This document shows, in pieces, positions 22,619 to 29,125 of a stretch of DNA of 30,277 bases (the first letter of the stretch is position 1; every line of letters starts with the position of its first letter). Under the pieces are notes generated by a model. It was not told the origin of the DNA, ran no database searches, and saw only the letters and a list, made by a program, of their open reading frames with translations. Source of the DNA: Verrucomicrobiota bacterium (GTDB lineage Bacteria > Verrucomicrobiota > Verrucomicrobiia > Chthoniobacterales > JAFAMB01); NCBI GenBank assembly GCA_019236035.1, contig JAFAJU010000092.1, positions 1 to 30,277 on the forward strand, in the 5' to 3' direction. Made by a program: the position numbers and the translations under genes.

Positions 22619-23577
22619 GATCTGCGGCAGAACCAGCCCAGACTAGACCAGGCATCAAACCAATCTTTGAGTTGAGCCGACCAATCGATAGTCGTCCGTT
22701 CGCTCGCGGTGACTGCCTCGACGCAAGCATCTTCGACCGTCGAACCGCGCCCGAGCGATGACAGGATCGCAAACGCCTCCGGATCCAGCCGCTTGTAGTA
22801 GAGCATGTTATCGTGCCGGTGAACGGCCAGATAGACCTTCTCCCGCTTCGGCAGCCTGACACGCTTCCGGCGTACTGCAGCCTTCGGTGCGGCTTCCATG
22901 GCGTTACTCGCTTCACCGCGCAGAACGTCCGACTCACGCTTTTTCACCGCAATCAGAAAATCGTCAACGGCGCAATTCAGTTCCAATAACGAAAGGTAAG
23001 GTTGCAAGCCCAGTCGCAACTTTGCTGCCGGCGTATCAAGGATATCGTCTGGAGTGACCGGCGCTTTCGCCGGACCATCGAAGGCAACCACTTGCGCCCA
23101 CTCAAACCTTACCATGTCGAGAGCTAGTTCCTCTCGTGGTGCGCTCCACTGTGGCTCCTCTGTCAGAAACTGTTCAAGGCGGTTCCCGAGATCGCGCAGG
23201 GTGTGCGAGTTGGACGGGTACCGCGACAAATAGGCAGTCGCGAGCTTCATGAACCTCCGCTCCCCAACGACCGCGCGCAGCCCAGGGTAATCGTCATAGA
23301 GGCAGTCGAGGGTCCGGAACCAATATTGGCGATTGTAAATTTCCAATCGCTCAAACGAGCTGAGGCGATCGTTCGGCTTGATAAACTCCGACGCGACCGC
23401 TTCCATAGAAGAGCCGTCAATCCAACGCTTCTGCATCCCCCATTGTGGGTTCAGCGGACGGAAAAGCGCGTTGGCCATCGCACGTTGCAAATCGCGCAGT
23501 TGCGCTCGTGAGTTAATCTTACGCGGTAGTTGCGGCGAGCTGTTTGTCCCGAAATTTGTTGGCTTTGAGCGCTTCAT
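22615..23577 (-). CDS. bufC: DUF2063 (BufC/HvfC-type) partner of the MNIO enzyme
   Basis: This protein of about 320 residues has an N-terminal DUF2063 DNA-binding-like domain (about residues 25-120: LRDLQRAMANALFRPL, then RLEIYNRQYWFRTLDCLYDD, YPGLRAVVGERRF and YLSRYPSNSHTLRDLGNRL). A winged C-terminal domain follows (LDPEAFAILSSLGRGSTVED, then WFDAWSSLGWF). In known systems this protein binds the precursor peptide and brings it to the DUF692 enzyme. The frame is open from 23610, but the ATG at 23577 has a GAGG 6 nt upstream and fits better. It overlaps the bufB end by 59 bp and doxX by 4 bp. A Lys/Arg-rich insert (KAAVRRKRVRLPKREK) lies near residue 235. Confidence 0.9.
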   Translation of the reverse strand: MKRSKPTNFGTNSSPQLPRKINSRAQLRDLQRAMANALFRPLNPQWGMQKRWIDGSSMEAVASEFIKPNDRLSSFERLEIYNRQYWFRTLDCLYDDYPGLRAVVGERRFMKLATAYLSRYPSNSHTLRDLGNRLEQFLTEEPQWSAPREELALDMVRFEWAQVVAFDGPAKAPVTPDDILDTPAAKLRLGLQPYLSLLELNCAVDDFLIAVKKRESDVLRGEASNAMEAAPKAAVRRKRVRLPKREKVYLAVHRHDNMLYYKRLDPEAFAILSSLGRGSTVEDACVEAVTASERTTIDWSAQLKDWFDAWSSLGWFCRRS

Positions 23578-24370
23578 TATGAACCTCGTCAAAGGAGGGA
23601 ATACGGTCATCCCACTCCAAAAGCGTGGCGGTGTGGCCAGCCAGCTTGATTGCGTGTGCGTACATCTTCCATACCGGGTCGAGGACCGGGTGGTCGTGTG
23701 TATCGAGAATGTATTTTTCGAACTTTGAGTGTCCCGCGATGTGGATTTGGCCTACACGATGATGAGGCACGTTGTTCAGATAATCGTATGGATCGAAGTT
23801 GTGATTTTGCGAAGAGACATAAATGTTGTTTACATCCAGAAGAATGCCGCAGTCCGCTAACTCAACGACTTCGCTTAAGAACTCCCATTCCGTCATTTCG
23901 GAGGCATGATATTCGGCGTAGCTACTGACGTTCTCGACACAGATTGGTACTTCAAGATAGTCGCGCGCGGCCCGGATCTTCTCCGCGGTATGACGCGCGA
24001 CGGCAAAGGTGTAAGGCATCGGCAAGAGGTCATGCGTGTAACGCCCATCGACGCTGCCCCAGCAGAGATGGTCGGAAAGCCAGGGAGTATTTGTGTACTT
24101 AACGAGTCGTTTGAGGCGCCTGAGGTGTTCCCGATTGAATTTGTCGGCAGATCCGAAATAGATCGCGACGCCATGCTGGACTACCCGGTACTGTTCAAGA
24201 ATCGAGTCCAGCACCTCCAGGGGCCTGCCTCCGTCCACCATGAAATTTTCCGAGATGATTTCAAACCAATCGACGACCGGCTTTTTCGCGAGAATGTGCC
24301 GGTAATGTGGCACACGAAGCCCTATGCCAACGCCGTATTCGGTGAATCCATTGAAAGCATTTGCGGGCAT
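23519..24370 (-). CDS. bufB: MNIO (DUF692) family bufferin maturase
   Basis: This 283-residue multinuclear iron oxidase has a TIM-barrel fold. Metal-ligand positions of the family are visible: His in LRVPHYRHI (about 20-24), His in WLSDHLCWG (about 101), Glu in ICVENVSSYAEYH (about 145), Asp/Asn in GILLDVNNIYVSSQNH (about 180), His in GQIHIAGHS (about 209), DTHDHPV (about 221) and Glu in TLLEWDDRIPSF. The enzyme oxidatively modifies Cys in precursor peptides; Cys-to-thiooxazole chemistry is known for a bufferin-type system. The start is ATG 24370, with no clear Shine-Dalgarno. It lies 324 bp downstream of the precursor gene and overlaps bufC. This is the catalytic centre of the operon. Confidence 0.93.
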   Translation of the reverse strand: MPANAFNGFTEYGVGIGLRVPHYRHILAKKPVVDWFEIISENFMVDGGRPLEVLDSILEQYRVVQHGVAIYFGSADKFNREHLRRLKRLVKYTNTPWLSDHLCWGSVDGRYTHDLLPMPYTFAVARHTAEKIRAARDYLEVPICVENVSSYAEYHASEMTEWEFLSEVVELADCGILLDVNNIYVSSQNHNFDPYDYLNNVPHHRVGQIHIAGHSKFEKYILDTHDHPVLDPVWKMYAHAIKLAGHTATLLEWDDRIPSFDEVHNEALKANKFRDKQLAATTA

Positions 24371-24567
24371 AATGTTTGAACTACTGCATTCCTAAACGTG
24401 GCTTTGCGCGAGAATGTTCCTTCCGCGCTCGTGGTCGAATTGGGTAAGCCGAAGCTTTACCCGAGCCACTACCACGCCGCCGCTTGGAAAGAGCGACTCG
24501 ACTGAGCTCCCCGATGTCCTCGCCCTATCATCCTCTGCAAAGCAGAGACCCATGCGGCTTTTGTGTC

Positions 24568-24632
24568 GGGGAGGGACGGTTTCTATTTCGTCCCAAACGT
24601 GCTCCGGAACGCGATAGAAACCGTCCCTCCCC
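24568..24632 (-). promoter_or_regulatory. Perfect 19-bp stem-loop between the precursor and maturase genes
   Basis: GGGGAGGGACGGTTTCTAT (24568-24586) is perfectly complementary to 24614-24632, with a 27-nt loop. In the minus-strand transcript it lies 62 nt after the precursor stop and 198 nt before bufB. A stem this stable could attenuate transcription or block 3' decay, giving more precursor than enzyme. It could also be another dispersed palindrome. There is no T-tract on the minus strand. Confidence 0.65.
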
Positions 24633-24694
24633 AGGCTATTTCCGTCACCCGGAAAGCCGAGCAACGTGAGTTTTAATTGTATATGGCCAGGACC

Positions 24695-24961
24695 TTACCC
24701 TTTACTGGCACATCCACCTTTGCCTTTGCAGGAGTTCTTACCCTTGCAGCCGTTGTCACCGGTCTTGCAGCCGCCTTGGCCTTTACACTCGTTCTGGCCT
24801 TTGCATCCGTGTTTGCCCTTTTCAGCGTCGGCCATTGTCTGCAGCGCCACGCCGGCTTTTGTACTAGTGGTGCTCGCGGCGTATGCACGTACCGCGAAGG
24901 ATCCTGCCAGAAGGCCGGCAACTGCTGCGCCGGCGATCACTGCTTTGGATGGTCTAATCAT
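24695..24961 (-). CDS. bufA: Bufferin-type RiPP precursor with two Cys-rich tandem repeats
   Basis: This 88-residue peptide has three parts. Residues 1-28 are a Sec signal peptide (MIRPSKAVIAGAAVAGLLAG, ending in AYA). Residues ~29-50 are a linker. Residues 52-84 hold two tandem 14-residue units of the form G-C-K-G-x-N-x-C-K-G-x-G-G-C (GCKGQNECKGQGGC and GCKGKNSCKGKGGC), joined by KTGDN. Its Cys residues are 53, 59, 65, 72, 78 and 84, all spaced by 6 or 7. This matches the BufA2-type secreted, metal-binding bufferins. The unprocessed peptide would be modified in the cytoplasm by BufB/BufC and exported. It is the first gene of the operon, 324 bp ahead of bufB. The Shine-Dalgarno is weak (AAGAG). 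Confidence 0.92.
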   Translation of the reverse strand: MIRPSKAVIAGAAVAGLLAGSFAVRAYAASTTSTKAGVALQTMADAEKGKHGCKGQNECKGQGGCKTGDNGCKGKNSCKGKGGCASKG

Positions 24962-25114
24962 CTGTTAGCTCTTTCTTTTGTGTGGTTGGTGTCTGGTCGC
25001 CTTCGCGACGCCACTCCTGTGGGGAGAAGACGATCAAACATCCAGTCTTCTATCTGTGCGTGCGTTGGCATATTTATAGATGCAGTTACGCCACTATTAT
25101 TCCCCAAAATCACC

Positions 25115-25154
25115 GGATTCGGCGCCGAAGGCGCGATATCAAAGAGGCCTAGGG
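25115..25154 (-). repeat. Dispersed ~40-bp repeat, copy upstream of the bufferin operon
   Basis: The reverse complement reads CCCTAGGCCTCTTTGATATC, then GCGCCTTCGGCGCCGAATCC. It matches 20227-20267 except for a few substitutions and one indel, in opposite orientation. The two copies bracket the five-gene bufferin operon. Confidence 0.75.
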
Positions 25155-25188
25155 CGTCGGCCTTACCGCGCAGCGGTTACAGATCTCA

Positions 25189-25278
25189 GGGCTTCAGCCC
25201 TGCGTGGCACGGGCGTCTCGCTCGTGTTCCATGGCCCATCCACGGGCGAGACGCCCGTGCTACAGAGGGCTGAAGCCC
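25189..25278. repeat. Nested palindromic repeat
   Basis: The outer arms GGGCTTCAGCCCT (25189-25201) and AGGGCTGAAGCCC (25266-25278) are perfectly complementary. Inner arms CACGGGCGTCTCGCTCGTG and CACGGGCGAGACGCCCGTG pair with one mismatch. The CGGGCG(T/A)(C/G) core resembles the palindrome at 29021, so they probably belong to one family. It lies in the gap between the arginase-fold gene and the bufferin promoter. Confidence 0.75.
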
Positions 25279-25325
25279 AGCCCTAGCCCCCATTTTTTCG
25301 CGTCCTTTAGCGTGTTTCGCGGGCC

Positions 25326-26207
25326 TCAACACCCTATCAAGATCGGCCAAATCGTTTGCAGCGCACGAAGATTGACCGCACGCCTTTGGGTATCGGCAAC
25401 AGATCGTTCGCGTGGATGATCGAACCGTCCCGCCAGAGCCTGAAACCATGATCCGTACCGCGCGGGCGAAAAAGCGCCACAGAGGTCTCCTCCAACAATC
25501 CGCGCTTTTTGCCGAAGGAGGCTGATTGCCCAGACAATATCAGCCAACGAAAACCGCCCGTTTTCCCAGTTGGTGATTGCCTCGCTCTCCGTCAGGCTGT
25601 CCAGATCCACGGTCACATAGACAGGTAAAGGTTGCAGCGATTCCGCGTATCGGGCAAAAGCCGAACGCCAATCAAGCGTAGACATTGGATAGAGCCAGGA
25701 AGGATAATTTTGGCCCTCAGATCGCCAGGGGGCAACCCACAAGCGACCGGAGCGGCACGCAGACCGGTTTCCGAGCAGACGCCAAGGAAGCCGGCATTCA
25801 AAGCTCCCGCAACCCCAAACTGCGACCTGCTTGACCAGGGGGTTCTCCAGAGCTCGATTGACCCATGCGCCGCACGACCAATGCGGCGGACGGACGTCCC
25901 AGTCCGGATGATTATCAAAGGACACAATTACAAACGGTTCTTTCACTTGACGGACGAAAATCGCTGTCAGGTGATGGAAGTCCCCCGAACCAGAAAGGAC
26001 GAATGGGCGCAAAAGTTCGCCGAATTTTCGATGGAACTCTTCAATCATCCGCCTCGAAGTGATGAATCGCAGGGACGGCCCGATTTCTCGAGCATCTAGA
26101 CGAGAAGGAGGTTCAAAGGACTCCGATCTGCCAAAATCCCAGGCGTCGTCGAACGCAAGCCAAACAGCTCCGGCGGTTTCAGGGCTTGAACCCGGACTGT
26201 TTACCAT
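25326..26207 (-). CDS. Divergent arginase/ureohydrolase-fold protein
   Basis: This is a 293-residue protein. Metal-binding positions of the ureohydrolase fold are recognisable: SGDFHH (H78/H79) in place of GGDHS, SFDNHPDWD (D98, H100, D102) for DAHxD, and VTVDLDSLTESEA (D201, D203) for DxDxxDP, with the last Asp absent. GGDLCGAF near residue 240 replaces the usual Glu-containing loop. A dinuclear metal hydrolase acting on an amidine or related C-N bond is plausible, but the substrate is unknown. Its ATG overlaps the end of the GNAT gene by 7 bp (ATGGTAA), so the two are coupled. The sequence is too divergent to call arginase, agmatinase or formiminoglutamase. Confidence 0.75.
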   Translation of the reverse strand: MVNSPGSSPETAGAVWLAFDDAWDFGRSESFEPPSRLDAREIGPSLRFITSRRMIEEFHRKFGELLRPFVLSGSGDFHHLTAIFVRQVKEPFVIVSFDNHPDWDVRPPHWSCGAWVNRALENPLVKQVAVWGCGSFECRLPWRLLGNRSACRSGRLWVAPWRSEGQNYPSWLYPMSTLDWRSAFARYAESLQPLPVYVTVDLDSLTESEAITNWENGRFSLADIVWAISLLRQKARIVGGDLCGAFSPARYGSWFQALAGRFDHPRERSVADTQRRAVNLRALQTIWPILIGC

Positions 26208-27445
26208 AGCTCACTCGCATTCGCGAACTTCCGAATGACCGGATCGTATCTCGTCGGCTCCAGCAGGGGCAGGATTCGTTTAAAGACAGGATTCAGCCAG
26301 CCGTAGGGCGAGCGGACATAGAGGTCCAACGGCTCCAGTTCCATCCTGAAATGGTACTTGGGATCGTAGTTCAAAGGCGCGCTGTGATAGGTGTGAATTC
26401 CGTTCCTGAGTGCCCAGGTGATCGTGTCGCGCCAAGTCAGAAAATAGAGATGATAGTCGAGGGCCACAGAATAATCCAGGCCGATGTAGTTGTCCCGGAG
26501 TACGCCTTGGTGAACGATCGTCGAGGCAAAGGCGATGATCCGGCCCTGTTGCCGCCACAAAAAGAATCTGGCGCGGTCATTCATCCGCTCACCGAGCGCA
26601 CAAAGGTAAGTCTTCGTCAGTTCTTCAAACTTGAATTCTGACCGGCTCAGCGTTTGCCGATACAGCCCATGGACTTCGTCCACGTATGGTGAAATATCGG
26701 CGACAACCTCGCATTCGATCGGCGGCCCGCTCTCTGCCTTGCGAAACTTCTTACGCAGATTTTTCCGCATCGTGTAGCTGACCCGCTGTTTGAGGTAGTC
26801 CTCAAAATCTGCAAAATTCAGATCCAGCTTGGTGGCCGGCATGCTCGGGATCCGCGTAAACCCGCATGCGCGCATCCGGTCCAGATATTGGCGGTAGAAT
26901 TTTGGATAGTCCTTGAAAACAATTAGAACTGCCCGTAGCCGCCGCGCAACCGGCGTCAGGCTCTCTTTCAAAGCGTCAATCGTCCAACCGAAATCGCGAC
27001 TTACCTTTTCGAGAACAATGTCCCCTTCCCCGGCCGAGCAACCAACCATCAGCATTTTTAGCTTCAAGAATCCCGGGAAACGCTTCCGGATCTGAGCCAG
27101 GAGATTCCGAATGAAAGCAGGAGTTCCGGTCGCGAGGTCTTGACTTACAGTCAAGAACGGCTGTATTGCCCGGGTCACGCCGCCGGCGTCCTTAAGCAAC
27201 AGATAGTAATGAACAAACTGATCCTTTAGCGATTCGTGAACAATCTCATAATACCGGTGATCGACCGGGCAATCTTCAAAGCCGGCAACCCAGGTCTCGT
27301 AATCCTCAGCTGGAATAGCATCAACGACCGCCGCTGATCCAAAAGACGTTTTGACGGTGACAAGAAACGAGGGCTGAGACTTTAGCTGCGGATTTTCCGG
27401 AGTTTCCGTTTGTGAATCCCGCGCGGATGAACCTGAAGGATACAT
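26201..27445 (-). CDS. GNAT-family (BioF2/FemAB-like) acyltransferase
   Basis: This is a 414-residue protein. The central and C-terminal parts (about residues 190-400) match the BioF2-like GNAT domain: LKQRVSYTMRKNLRKKFRKA is the basic helix region, then RARFFLWRQQGRIIAFASTI, VLRDNYIGLDYSVALDYHLY and the end HTYHSAPLNYDPKYHFRME. Related FemAB-like proteins transfer acyl or aminoacyl groups in cell envelope or secreted glycan synthesis. The first ~35 residues are polar and probably disordered. It has no membrane segment. It is coupled by a 7-bp overlap to the arginase-fold gene, so the two probably work on one pathway. Acyl donor and acceptor are unknown. Confidence 0.8.
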   Translation of the reverse strand: MYPSGSSARDSQTETPENPQLKSQPSFLVTVKTSFGSAAVVDAIPAEDYETWVAGFEDCPVDHRYYEIVHESLKDQFVHYYLLLKDAGGVTRAIQPFLTVSQDLATGTPAFIRNLLAQIRKRFPGFLKLKMLMVGCSAGEGDIVLEKVSRDFGWTIDALKESLTPVARRLRAVLIVFKDYPKFYRQYLDRMRACGFTRIPSMPATKLDLNFADFEDYLKQRVSYTMRKNLRKKFRKAESGPPIECEVVADISPYVDEVHGLYRQTLSRSEFKFEELTKTYLCALGERMNDRARFFLWRQQGRIIAFASTIVHQGVLRDNYIGLDYSVALDYHLYFLTWRDTITWALRNGIHTYHSAPLNYDPKYHFRMELEPLDLYVRSPYGWLNPVFKRILPLLEPTRYDPVIRKFANASELW

Positions 27446-27530
27446 GGCATCAAAATGGCTCCGACCTGGTTAACGGGCGCCTTAAAACCGTGACTCATAG
27501 AGCCTCATCACCAAGGGCGCAACCCGAATA

Positions 27531-27818
27531 ATGACTAAAACCCTTAAATCTGTTGCGGCTGTTCCGCCCGGTAAACCCTTCTCACCGGATCGCCCCAGCT
27601 GGTATGCCGTAGGCATTGCTTCGATGGCAACCTGGTTCTTTATCTGGCTGCACTTGATACGTTTCTTTGACCTGAATCGCCTATTTGCATTTGAAGGAGT
27701 AAGCCCTCTGTTAGTGGCTGGCGCCTCCGCGCTCTTTCTCGAAGAAAAGATTAGCGCACGCGCATGGTCCGCTTCCGTACTCATCGCATTCGGCATCGTC
27801 CTGGTCGCACTCTTCTAG
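27531..27818 (+). CDS. Small DMT/EamA-type membrane protein, possibly truncated
   Basis: This is a 95-residue ORF from ATG 27531. After a polar N-terminus of ~28 residues there are three hydrophobic segments: WYAVGIASMATWFFIWLHLI, then FEGVSPLLVAGASALFLEEK and WSASVLIAFGIVLVALF. The S-P-L-L-V-A-x-x-S-A-L-F-L-E-E-K pattern is that of the second half of an EamA repeat, as in small 4-TM transporters such as ArnE/EmrE-like proteins, but the first helix is missing and no frame upstream supplies it. It could be a real small transporter subunit or the remnant of a longer DMT gene. It is on the plus strand, divergent from the GNAT gene. Confidence 0.5.
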   Translation: MTKTLKSVAAVPPGKPFSPDRPSWYAVGIASMATWFFIWLHLIRFFDLNRLFAFEGVSPLLVAGASALFLEEKISARAWSASVLIAFGIVLVALF

Positions 27819-28074
27819 TGACTAGTCTGCATCCTCAAAAAGCGGCCTGGCGGCAACCAAATCGTCTCGAACTCGTCCCGATTCTCTGGAGGGGAGCCGC
27901 TTCGGCCCTCGTCAAGCCATGGCCGCCAGATGCAGCTCAAGGCGTCGTAAGCATCGCCGATCCGGAACCTGACAGCGGCTCCCTGGCGTTGCAAGCAATG
28001 CCCCTCCAAGCCTCATTCCTAGATCCAAACCGATTCTACATCAAAGGTGGAGGACGAGTTCGACAGCCAACCAC
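27819..28074. other. Intergenic region, no supported gene
   Basis: This 256-bp stretch lies between the small DMT-type ORF and the end of the desaturase gene. One plus-strand frame (opening GTG at 27818) stays open across it and into the desaturase, giving a Pro/Ser/Arg-rich product with no motif. I see no hairpin with a T-tract and no repeat from the families listed here. Confidence 0.5.
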
Positions 28075-29028
28075 TCACGACGACGCTTGCGAGCTCACTT
28101 CAGGCGTCAGCGGCCGGCTCTTTTTCGGCAATGTCGGGTCCAGGAACGCGAGCGCGTGCGGCGGTGCGATTACTCGGGTCCCTTCCTTGCGCTGTTCCTC
28201 TACGATCTGTGAATGGAGCAGTTTCATTTTCGTCCAATGCAGTTTCGGACGAAAGTGGTGCTCGGCGTGATATCCGTTGTTAAACCAAAGAAGGTTGTAG
28301 ATCTTCTCGTACGAACTGACACCCCAAGCGATCGGTTTGTCAGGGTTCCCGCCGAAATGAAGAAAGTAGCCGTTCAAATACGAAAGACAGTGCCCCAAAT
28401 AATAGAACGGCAAAAAGAACAGGATAAATTTCCAGTTCAAGACGCCCAGTAGAACAAAAAAGCTAAGGAACGCCACAATCTCAATCACACCCCAATGGGC
28501 GTCTGCCGGGCTCTTTCGTTTGACTTCCGCATAAATTGCTTTCGGGTCATCGCGCAAGTAGCTGAGAAAGATGTAGCTCCAAACATTCTCAGCCTCGCCA
28601 TCATGGCCATGTCGATAGATCGATAACCAATCGACGGTCTCCCCGTGTTCATCAGGTTTGTCACTGTTCCCCATATGATGCCTGTGATGCACATATTTAT
28701 AGAATGTTTGAGAGAACCCGAGAGAGAGGGATTCGACCAACCCAAATATTCGATTCAAGGGGCGCCAGGTGAAATAGGGGTTATGCAGAAAGTTATGCGA
28801 GATGCCGTTAATATTCCAGGAGATGCTGATTGAGTAGATGCATCCCATGCAAATCAACAGCCACCAGGGAGCAACGGGAAACAGCGCGAAAAAGGTCAGA
28901 ACATATGCGAAATGCAAAAAACCGCACAGGGCCGGCACCGCATCCCATTTTGAGTAAGCCAAAACCTTCATAAACAGTAGACTCATAGAGTACTTCGAGG
29001 AAATTCGCCACCCGAAGTTTTGTGACAT
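28075..29028 (-). CDS. Membrane fatty acid desaturase
   Basis: This 317-residue di-iron desaturase has three histidine boxes: HNFLHNP (about residues 78-84), HHRHHMGN (about 114-121) and GYHAEHHFRP (about 251-260). Hydrophobic segments lie before the first box (LCGFLHFAYVLTFFALF and WWLLICMGCIYSISISW) and after the second (VIEIVAFLSFFVLLGVL, then FILFFLPFYYLGHCL). It would introduce a double bond or hydroxyl into an acyl or carotenoid-like chain in the cytoplasmic membrane, using O2. The start is uncertain: the ATG at 29028 lies inside the 29021-29082 palindrome, and no Shine-Dalgarno is visible for it or for the in-frame ATG at 28986 (MSLLFMKVLAY). The conserved part starts after both. No electron donor gene is nearby. 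Confidence 0.88.
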   Translation of the reverse strand: MSQNFGWRISSKYSMSLLFMKVLAYSKWDAVPALCGFLHFAYVLTFFALFPVAPWWLLICMGCIYSISISWNINGISHNFLHNPYFTWRPLNRIFGLVESLSLGFSQTFYKYVHHRHHMGNSDKPDEHGETVDWLSIYRHGHDGEAENVWSYIFLSYLRDDPKAIYAEVKRKSPADAHWGVIEIVAFLSFFVLLGVLNWKFILFFLPFYYLGHCLSYLNGYFLHFGGNPDKPIAWGVSSYEKIYNLLWFNNGYHAEHHFRPKLHWTKMKLLHSQIVEEQRKEGTRVIAPPHALAFLDPTLPKKSRPLTPEVSSQASS

Positions 29029-29082
29029 GGGCGTCCCGCCCGTGCTTTCAACCGGGACCACGGGCGGGACGCCCATGTCACA
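29021..29082. repeat. Perfect 24-bp inverted repeat at the desaturase 5' end
   Basis: 29021-29044 (TGTGACATGGGCGTCCCG, then CCCGTG) is perfectly complementary to 29059-29082, with a 14-nt loop. The core GGGCGTCCCGCCCGTG relates it to the palindrome at 25189-25278 and to the GGCGTCCCGCC of the 964 repeat. The putative ATG of the desaturase (29028-29026) lies within its left arm. Confidence 0.8.
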
Positions 29083-29125
29083 TTGAGCAAAGCGGGACGC
29101 TTCGCCTACCTAAGCCGTACTCGTA

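Larger units (their letters stand above)
24962..25325 (-). promoter_or_regulatory. Upstream region of the bufferin operon
   Basis: This 364-bp stretch without a gene separates bufA from the 3' end of the arginase-fold gene. The promoter should lie in its first ~130 bp. On the minus strand GTAACT (25089-25084), a 16-nt spacer and CAACG (25067-25063) has the layout of an ECF-sigma promoter, and TATAAAT lies inside the spacer as an alternative -10. Neither is proven. The distal part (25115-25280) consists of the two repeats listed separately. Confidence 0.4.

Noticed and set aside
24568..24632. Intrinsic terminator after the bufferin precursor gene
   Set aside because: The stem is perfect, but no T-tract follows on the minus strand, so it was listed as a regulatory stem-loop instead.
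24666..24968. Plus-strand Pro/Leu-rich frame opposite the bufferin precursor
   Set aside because: It is the complementary translation of the Lys/Gly/Cys-rich repeats; the Pro-Leu periodicity comes directly from the precursor codons.
27764..28270. 168-codon plus-strand frame after the small DMT-type ORF
   Set aside because: It overlaps that ORF and runs opposite the desaturase; the product is Pro/Ser/Arg-rich without motifs.
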